DNA of 64,000 bases from Methanomicrobiales archaeon. Its GTDB lineage: Archaea; Halobacteriota; Methanomicrobia; Methanomicrobiales; Methanospirillaceae. Under the pieces are notes generated by a model. It did no database searches and was not told the origin of the DNA. It was given only the letters and a program-made list of their open reading frames with translations. Below are positions 1-8,280 of the stretch, piece by piece. Every line of letters starts with the position of its first letter. The first letter of the stretch is position 1. Position numbers and translations under genes: made by a program. The DNA lies in the NCBI GenBank assembly GCA_012516785.1, contig JAAYWH010000035.1, positions 1-64,000 on the forward strand, read 5' to 3'.

Positions 1-212
1 AACGGGTCATCGTTCCCGAGCATGTCGTATGCCTTCCGGTGCATGGCGCTCGCGATCTGGGGGTGGAGGAGCGGTTCGTGTCGGAGCGAGGCAAGGAGAT
101 CGGCGCATGCCGCGACCACCTCCTCCGAACGGCGATCAGATGCCCCGCAGAGCCGGCATTCGAGCATGACCCGGGAGAGAAGGCAGTCAACACAACGGTC
201 ATCGAACTTCAT
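1..212 (-). CDS. DUF89 family protein, N-terminal part (cut by window edge)
   Basis: The minus strand is open from an ATG at 212-210 to the left edge, giving about 70 residues that begin MKFDDRCVDCLLSRV. This is the typical N-terminus of archaeal DUF89 proteins, with paired cysteines (CVDC, then CRLC). DUF89 proteins are metal-dependent phosphatases thought to hydrolyse damaged sugar-phosphate metabolites; the metal site would lie in the missing part. No clear Shine-Dalgarno precedes the ATG, so the transcript may be leaderless. A plus-strand frame over the same bases is a GC-driven shadow. Confidence 0.75.
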   Translation of the reverse strand, partial: MKFDDRCVDCLLSRVMLECRLCGASDRRSEEVVAACADLLASLRHEPLLHPQIASAMHRKAYDMLGNDDP

Positions 213-247
213 GGAGGGGAAACACCACGCATTTGAAAATACAGAAA

Positions 248-321
248 TGGGGCCACTGCGATTTGAACGCAGGTCAGAAGACCCCCAGTCTCCTAGGATG
301 GCCAGGCTACCCTATGGCCCC
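248..321 (-). tRNA. tRNA-Pro (anticodon GGG)
   Basis: Read on the minus strand this folds as a full cloverleaf. The acceptor GGGGCCA pairs with TGGCCCC, the anticodon stem GGAGA pairs with TCTTC (one G-U), the loop is CTGGGGG, and the T arm is CTGCG/TTCAAAT/CGCAG. The discriminator base is A and CCA is not encoded. No intron is seen in the anticodon loop. A TATA-like sequence (TATAAAG on the minus strand, 361-367) lies upstream. Confidence 0.93.
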
Positions 322-479
322 GCTCTTATGGTATTGGCAAGGATCGCTTATGTAATTTCTCTTTATACCCCGGGGAAGGCATGGCCGAGGTTCCCGGGCG
401 TGAGAAAAGCCCCATCCCGGCATGGCAGGGAACAGGATCAGAGCGGGATATGAGGGGAGAGGCCTGCAGGAGGGTTTTA

Positions 480-600
480 CAAAAAGAGATCCCTGGCACA
501 GAAGCCTCGAAGAGTGAGATCCCTGCAGATACCATGCTGAAGGTAAGATCCGAAGGATTGAGATCCCAAGGATAGAGATCCTAAAGAGTGAGATCTCACC
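480..600. repeat. Degenerate gagatcc motif array ending in a perfect palindrome
   Basis: The motif (a/g)agatcc recurs about six times over 120 bases (near 486, 517, 545, 560, 575 and 592), often followed by a short A-rich spacer. The last copy is the perfect 12-base palindrome GTGAGATCTCAC (588-599). A closely related sequence, gtgagatctac, lies at 1129-1139, just upstream of the DUF7123 gene, which suggests protein-binding sites. The rest of the gap between the tRNA promoter and 650 holds no convincing gene. Confidence 0.55.
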
Positions 601-649
601 AATGATGAATTTAAACTAAAACGAAGACTCCAAAACGGGTGGGAGAGAA

Positions 650-838
650 TCAGAGTTTCTGGACGATGACCCTGACCTTGTCCCCTGCCTTGAGACCATG
701 GCCTTTCGGCACATCGATGTTGAACCAGAGGCACCCGGGATTGTTCTGGGTATTGTCCTGGGACATCAGGCAGTCTTTCTGCTCATTGATATGGGCCACG
801 AATTCGATGACCGTCTCAATCTCGGCAATCGGTTCCAT
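650..838 (-). CDS. Small conserved-looking protein, 62 aa, unknown
   Basis: The protein starts MEPIAEIETVIEFVAHINE and ends with a basic strand rich in Val (LKAGDKVRVIVQKL), which looks like a small beta-barrel or TRAM/OB-like fold, although I do not recognise a named family. It has no signal peptide or membrane segment. It lies 21 bases downstream of the DUF7123 winged-helix gene on the same strand, so the two are probably co-transcribed. Both sit between the gagatcc array and the related palindrome half upstream. The start is the only ATG that fits; its Shine-Dalgarno is weak. Confidence 0.6.
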   Translation of the reverse strand: MEPIAEIETVIEFVAHINEQKDCLMSQDNTQNNPGCLWFNIDVPKGHGLKAGDKVRVIVQKL

Positions 839-859
839 AAAAAGGAGTGATCCTGAAAC

Positions 860-1108
860 TCAGATCCCTTTGGATGTTACCATCCAGGTCGTGCTGTTCG
901 AATAGCTCCACTTGATGATCGCAAGCTCCTGGCATATCTCTGAGAGGATAGCCATGTTGGTGCCGACCTCCTTTGCCGAGAGCCCGAGCTCCTTTGCGAT
1001 ATACTTGGACTTGAAGTAGTGTTTGCCTCTTGAGAGACCCCCCAGCAGATAGTGGACGATCCTGTGCTGGGTTTCATTGTATTTTTCTCGGATTGTTCCC
1101 GATGTCAT
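860..1108 (-). CDS. DUF7123 family winged-helix protein
   Basis: An 82-residue protein whose middle part (YFKSKYIAKELGLSAKEVG, about residues 34-53) is the helix-turn-helix of the DUF7123 family, best known from haloarchaea. The C-terminus (IKWSYSNSTTWMVTSKGI) forms the expected wing. It is probably a DNA-binding regulator; its targets are unknown. The start is supported by an excellent ribosome binding site, GAGGTGA, 8 bases before the ATG. A gtgagatctac sequence at 1129-1139 lies between promoter and start, so autoregulation is possible (inference). Confidence 0.82.
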   Translation of the reverse strand: MTSGTIREKYNETQHRIVHYLLGGLSRGKHYFKSKYIAKELGLSAKEVGTNMAILSEICQELAIIKWSYSNSTTWMVTSKGI

Positions 1109-1139
1109 ATGTGAGTCACCTCAGCAATGTGAGATCTAC

Positions 1140-1205
1140 TTGTCATGATAACGTATATATACTTTTTTATCTCGCATGACAACAGCAAAGCATTTAAATA
1201 CGTCC
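1140..1205 (-). promoter_or_regulatory. Probable promoter of the DUF7123 operon
   Basis: AT-rich DNA in an otherwise GC-rich gap contains two TATA-like boxes on the minus strand: GTATATATACG (near 1149-1159) and GTATTTAAATG (near 1192-1202). The first is about 40 bases upstream of the ATG, the second about 90. The palindrome half gtgagatctac (1129-1139) is just downstream of the first box, where a repressor could block initiation. Confidence 0.5.
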
Positions 1206-1614
1206 TTTCTTTGATTCGTCAATTTAACTGCGAAATTATTCGCACTAACCAAAAGGGTAATGCAAGGCCCCTGAAAGCAGATATCCGGACCCCTGCTTGC
1301 CGGGATCCACTCCCCCTTTCTGCAGGACCGGCAGGGGGGGGGGACAAGGGAAGGAAAAGGTCCGGGTGTTCCTCAGCTCGAAAGGAGGTACACCCCTTGC
1401 CTGACGCTCCAGGGGGGTTCCGCTTTCAGCTCACCCCCGCCGCTGTGGCGTCCCCACCAATGCGACAGGAGGTTCATCTGAAGCGGAGATCTTATTCCGG
1501 GGTCTGGAAGGGAAAGAGAGGGACCAGGACCAGGGACTGTACAAAATGGCGTTCCTTGCAAGACTAACGATGTCAGAAAGAGGGTGAATCGCCGAAGAAT
1601 GGAAACGGGAGGGA
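1206..1614. other. Intergenic gap with a dispersed GC-rich repeat
   Basis: About 400 bases between the DUF7123 promoter and the end of the DHH gene. There is a run of nine or so G near 1333-1342 and a GC-rich block at 1432-1465 that matches 14905-14938 (opposite strand) at 29 of 34 positions. The plus-strand frame through this gap (from 1145) resembles no protein family I know and is treated as chance. Confidence 0.5.
1432..1465 (+). repeat. Dispersed intergenic repeat, family 1, copy 1
   Basis: This 34-base segment aligns without gaps to the reverse complement of 14905-14938 with 29 identities, including an exact 17-base core (ACCCCCGCCGCTGTGGC) and a shared ATGCGA end. Both copies lie in non-coding gaps 13 kb apart. 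Function is unknown; it may be a REP-like element or a structured RNA part. Confidence 0.6.
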
Positions 1615-3456
1615 TCAGAGCCCGGCAGGGACCCGCGAGATCTTCTCGATCAGCCCCTCCAGCACGCTCTCACGCATCCCTTCCACGAACTTGATGCTCC
1701 CGACCACGAGGTGCCCTCCCCCGCTGATCCCTCCGCCGGGAATCTCGTCCCGGAGCTCGCGGACCATCTTCGGGATATTCATCATCACGCCTTTGGAGCG
1801 GAGGACGGCAAAGTCGGGCCCGAAACCGATGGTGACCACCGGCGACCCGGCATACTGCTTGCAGAGCCGGTCATGCACCTCGCCCGAGGTCTTTCCCGGA
1901 GGCGGGAAGGTGAACTTGTGGGCATGGATCTCGACATCGATCTGGAAGAGCTCGGCCCCGTTTGCCAGCGTCTGGTGCCGGACATGGGGCATGCAGGCAT
2001 TCATCTGGTCCTCGATCAGGGCATTGGCACCCTCCACGAGGAGCGGGATCATCTTCTTGTGGCGATCCGTTGCTCCCGAGAGGTTCAGGATGTCCTTGAT
2101 CAGTTCACGGCCATCGTTGAAACGGAGCCAGAACTGCTCGTAGTCCAGGGAGAGTGCGATATCCTTGCAGTCCTGCTCGGTATAGGCGCCCTGGACGAGC
2201 TCGTGGTAGCGTTTCCGCTCGGGTGCCTCGCTCCGGTCGCCGGCCCCGGCGATGGCAGGGAGGTGCCGGATGTGCTGCTCTACCGAGGGATTGATCAGCC
2301 GTGCGACCTCGGTCCCGAGCATCCCTGCCGTGATCCCGTAATCCCCGCCGACATGGTACGGGTTGACATGCCCGACGAGGTACTGGTCGACGATCTCGTC
2401 CGGGTGGTGATGGTCCACCACGACGATGGGGATCTCGTAGATCTGGGCCATCTTCAGCGACGGGAGATCCTCCTCGGTCGAGCCGTTGTCGGTCAGGAGG
2501 ACGAGCGGGAGCTTCTGCCCGAACCTGGCATGATCCTTCAGGGCGAAATCGAGGTCCCGGGTGATGTCCTCGATCTCGTAGAAGGGGGCTTTCGAGGGGG
2601 ATCGTTTGAAGAGGTAGTAATCGGCGTCGAAGTCACCGCCTGACTCCCGGATCAGGGAGGTGACTGCCTGCTCGATCGCGACCGCCGAACAGATCCCGTC
2701 TGCATCGGCGTGGTGCCGGACGATGATCGGCTGGGAGGAGAAGACTGCCTTCCTGATCACCTTGGCCACCTTTCTCATGGCAGGGCGGAGCTGCTCGAGG
2801 ACATCGCTTTTGATCAGCAGCGGGATGTCGGGCGGTTCTGACCGCTGGTCGAGGGCCTGTGCGATCCGTTCACGGACGGTCTCCCCCTCATCACCGGTGA
2901 GGATTGTAAGCGACCGAGCCTCGATCTGGAGTTGGTTGTTCCGGAGCATCACCTCGCCGGTGATCCTGACCACGTCCTCCAGTTCGGCTTCCGGGTATGC
3001 CCGGACCCCGGCCTCGACGAATGCAGCGGCATTCTCGGTCCCTGACTCGTCCACGATGGTGAAGATGGTCGGCCCGCTCGTCTGCTTGATCTGGGCGATC
3101 TCGCCCTCGATGCTGACGATCCTCCCCACCTTGTTGCCGAGCTCGGCGAGCCGGACCGCGGTGGACTTCTTCTCCACCATCTCGACGGTGTACACCGGGT
3201 AGGTTACCTCCTCGAGATCGATGTTGCCGTTGCTCCGGATATTCTTCACGCGCACGAGGATCGTCTCGCGCTCCTTGTGCTGGGTCTTGATATTACTTTT
3301 ATGGCAGAGCCCCTTCACCCGGTCATTCAGCTGGACAAAGGTGCCAAAAGTTGCGAACCCCTGGACACGCCCGATATAGACCTTCCCTTCTTCAACATCA
3401 TTCAGGTCACAGCCAGGGCCCATGCGATATACGGTTACGTCATCTGGATCTTGCAT
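1615..3456 (-). CDS. DHH-family phosphoesterase/nuclease with S1 and OB domains
   Basis: A 613-residue soluble protein. Domain order: an S1-like RNA-binding domain (about 24-60, GKVYIGRVQGFATFGTFVQL), an OB-fold (about 105-190), then a RecJ-type DHH core with RHHADADGICSA, an Asp in LLTDNGS and the VVVDHHHPDE motif, and a C-terminal DHHA1-like part with GGGISGGGH. These are the metal ligands of DHH phosphoesterases; archaeal relatives act as single-strand exonucleases or oligonucleotide hydrolases. The ATG at 3456 is preferred because GGTGA lies 4 bases before it and the S1 domain follows; an in-frame start at 3513 would add 19 unlike residues. Exact substrate is not predictable. Confidence 0.88.
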   Translation of the reverse strand: MQDPDDVTVYRMGPGCDLNDVEEGKVYIGRVQGFATFGTFVQLNDRVKGLCHKSNIKTQHKERETILVRVKNIRSNGNIDLEEVTYPVYTVEMVEKKSTAVRLAELGNKVGRIVSIEGEIAQIKQTSGPTIFTIVDESGTENAAAFVEAGVRAYPEAELEDVVRITGEVMLRNNQLQIEARSLTILTGDEGETVRERIAQALDQRSEPPDIPLLIKSDVLEQLRPAMRKVAKVIRKAVFSSQPIIVRHHADADGICSAVAIEQAVTSLIRESGGDFDADYYLFKRSPSKAPFYEIEDITRDLDFALKDHARFGQKLPLVLLTDNGSTEEDLPSLKMAQIYEIPIVVVDHHHPDEIVDQYLVGHVNPYHVGGDYGITAGMLGTEVARLINPSVEQHIRHLPAIAGAGDRSEAPERKRYHELVQGAYTEQDCKDIALSLDYEQFWLRFNDGRELIKDILNLSGATDRHKKMIPLLVEGANALIEDQMNACMPHVRHQTLANGAELFQIDVEIHAHKFTFPPPGKTSGEVHDRLCKQYAGSPVVTIGFGPDFAVLRSKGVMMNIPKMVRELRDEIPGGGISGGGHLVVGSIKFVEGMRESVLEGLIEKISRVPAGL

Positions 3457-3623
3457 ACTTTCACCGGCATTGATACGATTGGTGCACGTTGTGGTACTCC
3501 AGTAATTAACCATGCGCCGGTCGTTCTTATCATTCTATGGAAACGGTTGTTCATATCATTCATGGAATCATCGATCCTTACCGATCGATGGAAAGGTTAC
3601 TTGGCCGAACGCCTTCCTGATCG

Positions 3624-4568
3624 TCACTCATCTTCACGGAAAGGCAGTTCGAGCAGTTCAAGGTCGGAGGGGGCGATCACGGTCCCCCCGAAGACCCGGG
3701 TAGCGTCCCTGACATGCCCCGCCGTCGTAGTGTACCGGGAGCTGATATGGACCAGGGCCAGGATCCGGGCGCCGAGCACCCGGGCAGCCTCCCCTGCCTC
3801 TCCCGCGGTGGCATGGTAGACATCGTCAGCCCGGTCCCGGCACTCGTCATCATAGGTCGCATCATGGATCAGGAGGTCAGGGGCGGTGATCAGCTCCGCG
3901 ATCCGGTGGGGCACCGGCCGGGTATCCCCGGTGTAGACGATGCTCCGCCCGGGACGGGGGGGACCCATCACATCGGCGGGGCTGACAGGGAGGTTCCGGC
4001 CATCCTTCTCGATGCAGACCGTCTCCCCACGCTGGATCCTGCCGAAGAGAGGGCCGGGGGGGACCCCGAGTTCGATCGCCCGCTCCCGGTTGAACCGCCC
4101 CGGCCGGGGGTCCTCTGCGAGGATGTACCCGAGGCTCTCCATCCCGTGATCAGTGGCAAATGCCCTGACCGAGTAGCCGTTGAACCGGATCGCGGAGCCG
4201 GGTGCCAGCTGGACCGGGGAGAGGGTGAATTTGAGGCTGAACCGGGAGAGAGCCCGGATCGCGGAGACCGCCTCGTGCACCCATGCCGGGCCGTAGATCG
4301 GGAGCGGGTCGGCCCTCCCCATGAAGGAGAGGGTCTGGACGAGCCCCGCGATCCCGAGGAAGTGATCGGCATGCCAGTGGGTCACGAAGATGGCATCCAC
4401 CAAAAACCCGGTGCGGGACCGCATCATCTGCTGCTGGGCTCCCTCCCCGCAATCGAAGAGGAGGGTGTCTGACCCCCTTCTGACCATGATGCAGGGGGGG
4501 TTCCGGTACGGAGTCGGCAGCGCCCCGGCCGTCCCGAGGAAGTAGACCTGGAGGGTCTCCCCGCTCAT
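3624..4568 (-). CDS. rnz: Ribonuclease Z
   Basis: A 314-residue metallo-beta-lactamase fold protein that cleaves the 3-prime trailer of tRNA precursors. It starts MSGETLQVYFLGTAGALPTP and carries the family motif THWHADHFLG (about residue 63), a later GDTRP with a metal-binding Asp, and HISSRY with the last His. This fits an encoded tRNA set without CCA, such as the two tRNAs in the window. The start overlaps the upstream stop as ATGA (4565-4568), so it is translationally coupled to the TIM-barrel gene. A longer frame to 4664 is rejected because it overlaps the neighbour without added homology. Confidence 0.93.
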   Translation of the reverse strand: MSGETLQVYFLGTAGALPTPYRNPPCIMVRRGSDTLLFDCGEGAQQQMMRSRTGFLVDAIFVTHWHADHFLGIAGLVQTLSFMGRADPLPIYGPAWVHEAVSAIRALSRFSLKFTLSPVQLAPGSAIRFNGYSVRAFATDHGMESLGYILAEDPRPGRFNRERAIELGVPPGPLFGRIQRGETVCIEKDGRNLPVSPADVMGPPRPGRSIVYTGDTRPVPHRIAELITAPDLLIHDATYDDECRDRADDVYHATAGEAGEAARVLGARILALVHISSRYTTTAGHVRDATRVFGGTVIAPSDLELLELPFREDE

Positions 4569-5338
4569 GCCTGCCAGCCCCTCACGGTCGAGAGGCTGGT
4601 CTTTCCCTCCTCCAGGGACCGTCCTTCGACCACCACGATCCCGGAATAGTCCCGGGCGATGCATCTCCCGACCAGATCCCAGTCGATCGTCCCGGCGCCG
4701 AGCTGAAGGTGCTCATCGTGGACGCCATGGTTGTCATGGACATGGAGGTGCGAGGCCTGGGAGAGGTACGGGAGGAACTCCCGCACCTTTCCTACCGTGT
4801 TGGCATGGCCGATGTCGATGGTCATCCCGATCCCCTCGATCCCGTCCACCATACCGGCGAGCTCCTCGGGCATCCTGCAGAGGAACTCCCGGATCCCGAT
4901 CATGTTCTCGAGGCATGCCACCACCGAGTGATCGGATGCGACTCTGCCAATCTCGATGAGCGCCTCCTTCTGCTGCTGCCAGGTGCGATCGGGCATGATC
5001 TTCCCGACCGGGGAGACGTACCCGGGATGGATGGTGACCCGGTCGGTCCACTCGGCTGCCTGCCGGACGCAGGTGCAGACCTGGCGAATGGATTCCCGCC
5101 AGATCGGGTAGTTGAGGGTGGCAAGGTTCAGGTCGGCATAGGGGGCATGCACGCTGATCCCGAGCGTGAGCGAGCCGATGACATCATCGATCTTCGCGAC
5201 GTTTTCGGGGTTGTCGAGCCGGTAGGATCCATCGGCCACGATCTCCCAGCCCTCGTATCCGGTCGTTGCGATGCCCTCTACCCACCCGATGTCATCCCAT
5301 ACTTTGGATGATGATGAGAAATAGGGGGCTATACACAT
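4565..5338 (-). CDS. Sugar phosphate isomerase/epimerase-like TIM barrel protein
   Basis: A 257-residue protein of the AP-endonuclease family 2/xylose-isomerase-like TIM barrel class. Visible metal-site type motifs are HAPYADLN, TIHPGY, CLENMIG, TIDIGHAN and LHVHDNHG, in the usual order. Members act on sugar phosphates or DNA; the exact substrate cannot be told. The start MCIAPYFSSSS is chosen because a longer frame (to 5452) would run deep into the upstream gene. It overlaps that gene by 10 bases and rnz by 4, making a tight operon. Confidence 0.85.
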   Translation of the reverse strand: MCIAPYFSSSSKVWDDIGWVEGIATTGYEGWEIVADGSYRLDNPENVAKIDDVIGSLTLGISVHAPYADLNLATLNYPIWRESIRQVCTCVRQAAEWTDRVTIHPGYVSPVGKIMPDRTWQQQKEALIEIGRVASDHSVVACLENMIGIREFLCRMPEELAGMVDGIEGIGMTIDIGHANTVGKVREFLPYLSQASHLHVHDNHGVHDEHLQLGAGTIDWDLVGRCIARDYSGIVVVEGRSLEEGKTSLSTVRGWQA

Positions 5339-5883
5339 GGCTCCTCCCCGAACTCCAGGAGGAGATCCCTGACCTTCTCTTCGAACTCCTCCATGCTGCC
5401 GTCGTTCATGATCAGGATGTCGGCAAGGGCGAGGGCACGGCCAAGGCCCCACGAGATCTCGCGGGAGTCGCGGGCGATCAGGTCCTCTGCATCCTGCACA
5501 TCGTCGTTTCGCATCCTCGCACTCAAGCGGGAGAGCCGGGTGGCAAACGGGGCGTCCACCCCGACCAGGAAGAACTCCGGGAAGTGCTCACGGAAGAGCC
5601 GGACCTCGGCATCGCCCCTGATCCCGTCCACGAGCACCATGTCCGAATCCTGTGCTTCGATGGCCGGCAGAGACCGTTCCGCGATGGCAGCCATCCCCCC
5701 CTCCTTCCGGAGGGCATTTGCCACGCTCCCCATGTTCCTGTCCGTCTCGGGCAGCCCGGCAGCGCGCACCGCCTCCCGGATCACGTCCCCCATCACGACC
5801 ACCGGGATCCCCATCCCGGCAGCGATCCGCGAGAACTCCCCCTTACCGCTGGCAGGCAATCCCACGACTCCGATCACCCTCAT
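5329..5883 (-). CDS. UPF0200 family P-loop nucleotide kinase-like protein
   Basis: A 184-residue protein with an N-terminal Walker A motif (GVVGLPASGKGE, residues 5-16), an adenylate-kinase-like NMP region (VVVMGDVIREA) and a DGIRG motif. This matches the archaeal UPF0200 family, related to dephospho-CoA and adenylate kinases. No substrate is established for the family as far as I know. The ATG at 5883 is 41 bases inside the end of the upstream activase gene, implying coupled translation. Confidence 0.87.
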   Translation of the reverse strand: MRVIGVVGLPASGKGEFSRIAAGMGIPVVVMGDVIREAVRAAGLPETDRNMGSVANALRKEGGMAAIAERSLPAIEAQDSDMVLVDGIRGDAEVRLFREHFPEFFLVGVDAPFATRLSRLSARMRNDDVQDAEDLIARDSREISWGLGRALALADILIMNDGSMEEFEEKVRDLLLEFGEEPCV

Positions 5884-6670
5884 AGATCACCTCCCCCGTG
5901 TCTGCGGTCCGTATCGTGATGGTCCTCCCGATCTTTGAGATCCTCCCCCCGATCTTTGCGAGTTCGTCAAACGAGAGGGGAGGGCGCTCACCCTTCACCT
6001 CCGACTCGGAACGGTAGGGTTTCCCGTTCTCCTGCCGGGAGAGTTCCCACTCCTTCCAGAACCGCTTCCGGATCCCCTGGTTCAGGACGATCGGGACGCG
6101 GGGGAGGGTATCTGCGATGGAGAGGACCTCCTTCTCATTCTCCCAGAAGAGGGTGAGCACGATCTCAAACTCCGGGAGCCTTCCTTCCCGCCATGCCTGC
6201 TCGCAGATCGCCACCGATCGCTCTGCCTGCCGGGAATAGTCCTCCACGGTCGCACCGGCATAGCCCTCCACCCGGCGGCTGTACCCCTCCCACCGGGTCT
6301 TATAGTCAAGCGCGATCCGGTCCACCAGCCGTTCGTCGATCAGCCGGGAGAGGACGTCCGGGAAATAGCCGTTGGTCTGGATCCCGACAAGGAGCCCCCG
6401 CTCCTTTGCCGCCCGGGCAAGTGCAAGCAATGCATCGCCCTGCAGTGTCGGCTCGCCGCCCGAGAAGACCACACCAGAAACGAGGGCGAGAGAGTCCTCG
6501 ATCTTCCGGATGATCTCGCCAGAATCCACCCCGCTTTCACCGGTCTGGATGGTGGCGTTGTGGCAGTAGGAGCAGCGGAGCGGGCACCCCCTGAGAAACA
6601 CCGTGCAGACCGACCGGCCGGGCCAGTCCTTGGTGCTCAGGTACACAAAACCCCCGTAGTTGACGTTCAA
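5843..6670 (-). CDS. nrdG: Anaerobic ribonucleotide reductase activating protein-like radical SAM enzyme
   Basis: A 275-residue radical SAM protein. The cluster motif CPLRCSYC (CxxxCxxC) is near residue 30 after FLRG, followed by a GGEPTLQ motif. The N-terminus (VNYGGFVYLST) is that of archaeal NrdG-type activases, which generate the glycyl radical on NrdD. I place the start at TTG 6670-6668, directly after the strong Shine-Dalgarno GGTGATC; no ATG fits, and the 83 upstream residues in the same frame are unlike the family. NrdD itself is not in the window, so a different glycyl-radical partner is possible. Confidence 0.8.
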   Translation of the reverse strand: MNVNYGGFVYLSTKDWPGRSVCTVFLRGCPLRCSYCHNATIQTGESGVDSGEIIRKIEDSLALVSGVVFSGGEPTLQGDALLALARAAKERGLLVGIQTNGYFPDVLSRLIDERLVDRIALDYKTRWEGYSRRVEGYAGATVEDYSRQAERSVAICEQAWREGRLPEFEIVLTLFWENEKEVLSIADTLPRVPIVLNQGIRKRFWKEWELSRQENGKPYRSESEVKGERPPLSFDELAKIGGRISKIGRTITIRTADTGEVIYEGDRSRGIACQR

Positions 6671-6984
6671 CCGGATCACCGTCTCTATAATGAATGCGCA
6701 GGGCGTTTTATTCAAACTATGGAAGGGTACGGGCGATCCGGCCGGTGATGAAGCCTGGCCAGGCATGGTTCCGCGCCAGGGACCGGCCGGTGCGGGATAC
6801 CCACAGGAGGAAGTCCCTCCCATGCGGTGACCGGGTACGGCAACGGCTGGACGGGAAGCGCTTGGATGGTAAAATAAAGTGTTGTAAACGCAAATCAACT
6901 TTACTTGTGGAGAAGACAAGCAAGATTTAGTCCGTATTTGTTAAAAGGAGACTTTATGAGGTCTTTTTCACAAACGACTTAGGT
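6671..6984. other. Intergenic region between nrdG and thiC
   Basis: A 314-base divergent gap. It holds a GC-rich inverted-repeat-like stretch (ggccggtgatg ... ggaccggccggtg, about 6737-6792) and AT-rich promoter-like DNA before thiC (ggtaaaataaagtg near 6867). I looked for the TPP riboswitch core (CTGAGA plus the conserved 3-prime half) because thiC follows, and did not see it. Confidence 0.45.
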
Positions 6985-8262
6985 ATGAGTCTCGTAGATG
7001 ATGCCAGGTCCGGGATCGTTACCGAAGAGATGCGGACCGTGGCCCGGCAGGAGGGTGTGACCGAGGACTTTATCAGGAGGGGGGTTGCCGGCGGGCATAT
7101 CACCATTCCCGTCTCCCCCTACCGTGACGTGAAGATCTGCGGTATCGGTGAAGGGCTGCGGACGAAGGTGAACGCCTCGATCGGCACCTCGACCGATATT
7201 GTCGATATCGCGATGGAGGTAAAGAAGGCAAAGGCAGCCGAGCGGGCCGGTGCCGATACCCTGATGGAGCTCTCCACCGGGGGCGACTTTGTCGAGATAC
7301 GCAAGCAGGTGATCGCCAACACCACCCTCTCGGTGGGGAGCGTCCCGCTCTACCAGGCCTTCATCGAGGCTGCCATCAAAGACGGTGCCGTGGTCCACAT
7401 GAAGGAGGATGACCTCTTCCGGATCACCGCCGAGCAGGCGAAGCTTGGGACCAACTTCATGGCCATCCATACCGGGATCAACTGGGAGACCGTCAAACGG
7501 CTCCGGAACCAGGGGAGGCACGGGGGGCTCGTCTCGCGGGGCGGTGCGTTCATGACGGCCTGGATGATCCACAACGAGAAGGAGAACCCGCTCTACTCTG
7601 AGTTCGACTACCTGGTCGAGATCATGAAGGAGCACGAGGTGACCCTCTCGATGGGCAACGGGATGCGTGCCGGTGCGGTACACGATGCGACCGACCGGGC
7701 GGCGATCCAGGAGCTCCTGATCAACGCCGAGCTCGCCGACAAGGCTCATGCGGAGGGGGTCCAGGTGATCGTTGAGGGTCCCGGGCATATCCCGCTTGAC
7801 GAGATCGAGGCGAACGTGATCCTGCAAAAGAGGGTCTCGAACCGGAAGCCCTTCTACATGCTCGGGCCGCTTGTCACCGACATCGCACCGGGATACGACG
7901 ACCGGGTTGCCGCGATCGGGGCTGCCATGTCCTCCTCCTATGGTGCTGACTTCATCTGTTACGTCACCCCTGCCGAGCACCTTGCCCTCCCCACTCCCGA
8001 TGAGGTGTACGAGGGCGTGATGAGCTCCCGCATCGCTGCCCATGTTGGCGACATGATCAAGCTGAAGAAGACACGCGAGGCCGATCTCGAGATGGGGCAT
8101 GCCCGCCGGGACCTGGACTGGGAGCGGCAGTTCCAGGTGGCGATGAACCCGGAGCGGGCGAGAGCCATCCGGGCCGAGCGGATGCCGGCCGACACGGACG
8201 GATGCACGATGTGCGGGGACTACTGTGCCCTGAAGATCGTAAACCGGCACTTCTCCTTCTGA
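6985..8262 (+). CDS. thiC: Phosphomethylpyrimidine synthase (archaeal short ThiC)
   Basis: A 425-residue radical SAM enzyme that converts aminoimidazole ribotide to HMP phosphate for thiamine. The whole length matches ThiC (GTSTDIVDIAMEV, GTNFMAIHTGI, MSLGNGMRAGA-like SMGNGMR, VEGPGHIPLDEI, GPLVTDIAPGYD). The cluster motif near the C-terminus is CTMCGDYC, that is CX2CX3C, typical of the archaeal ThiC form and one residue shorter than the bacterial CX2CX4C. A 429-residue antisense frame over it is a shadow. It stands alone, with a T-run after the stop. Confidence 0.95.
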   Translation: MSLVDDARSGIVTEEMRTVARQEGVTEDFIRRGVAGGHITIPVSPYRDVKICGIGEGLRTKVNASIGTSTDIVDIAMEVKKAKAAERAGADTLMELSTGGDFVEIRKQVIANTTLSVGSVPLYQAFIEAAIKDGAVVHMKEDDLFRITAEQAKLGTNFMAIHTGINWETVKRLRNQGRHGGLVSRGGAFMTAWMIHNEKENPLYSEFDYLVEIMKEHEVTLSMGNGMRAGAVHDATDRAAIQELLINAELADKAHAEGVQVIVEGPGHIPLDEIEANVILQKRVSNRKPFYMLGPLVTDIAPGYDDRVAAIGAAMSSSYGADFICYVTPAEHLALPTPDEVYEGVMSSRIAAHVGDMIKLKKTREADLEMGHARRDLDWERQFQVAMNPERARAIRAERMPADTDGCTMCGDYCALKIVNRHFSF

Positions 8263-8270
8263 TCCCAATC

Positions 8271-8280
8271 CTCTTTTTTG
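8271..8280 (+). terminator. T-run terminator after thiC
   Basis: The sequence ctcttttttg follows the thiC stop by 9 bases. The same T-run motif follows glmM and the DUF475 gene, which fits archaeal intrinsic termination on oligo-T. Confidence 0.5.

Noticed and set aside
1711-2643. A 310-residue frame antisense to the DHH gene
   Set aside because: Shadow of the DHH nuclease, which has full domain motifs.
6730-6984. Possible TPP riboswitch before thiC
   Set aside because: The conserved CTGAGA and the 3-prime half of the thi box are not found.
6979-8268. A 429-residue open frame antisense to thiC
   Set aside because: GC-rich codon bias keeps the complementary frame open; the sequence (rich in Gly, His, Arg, Asp, Pro) resembles no protein and thiC is certain.
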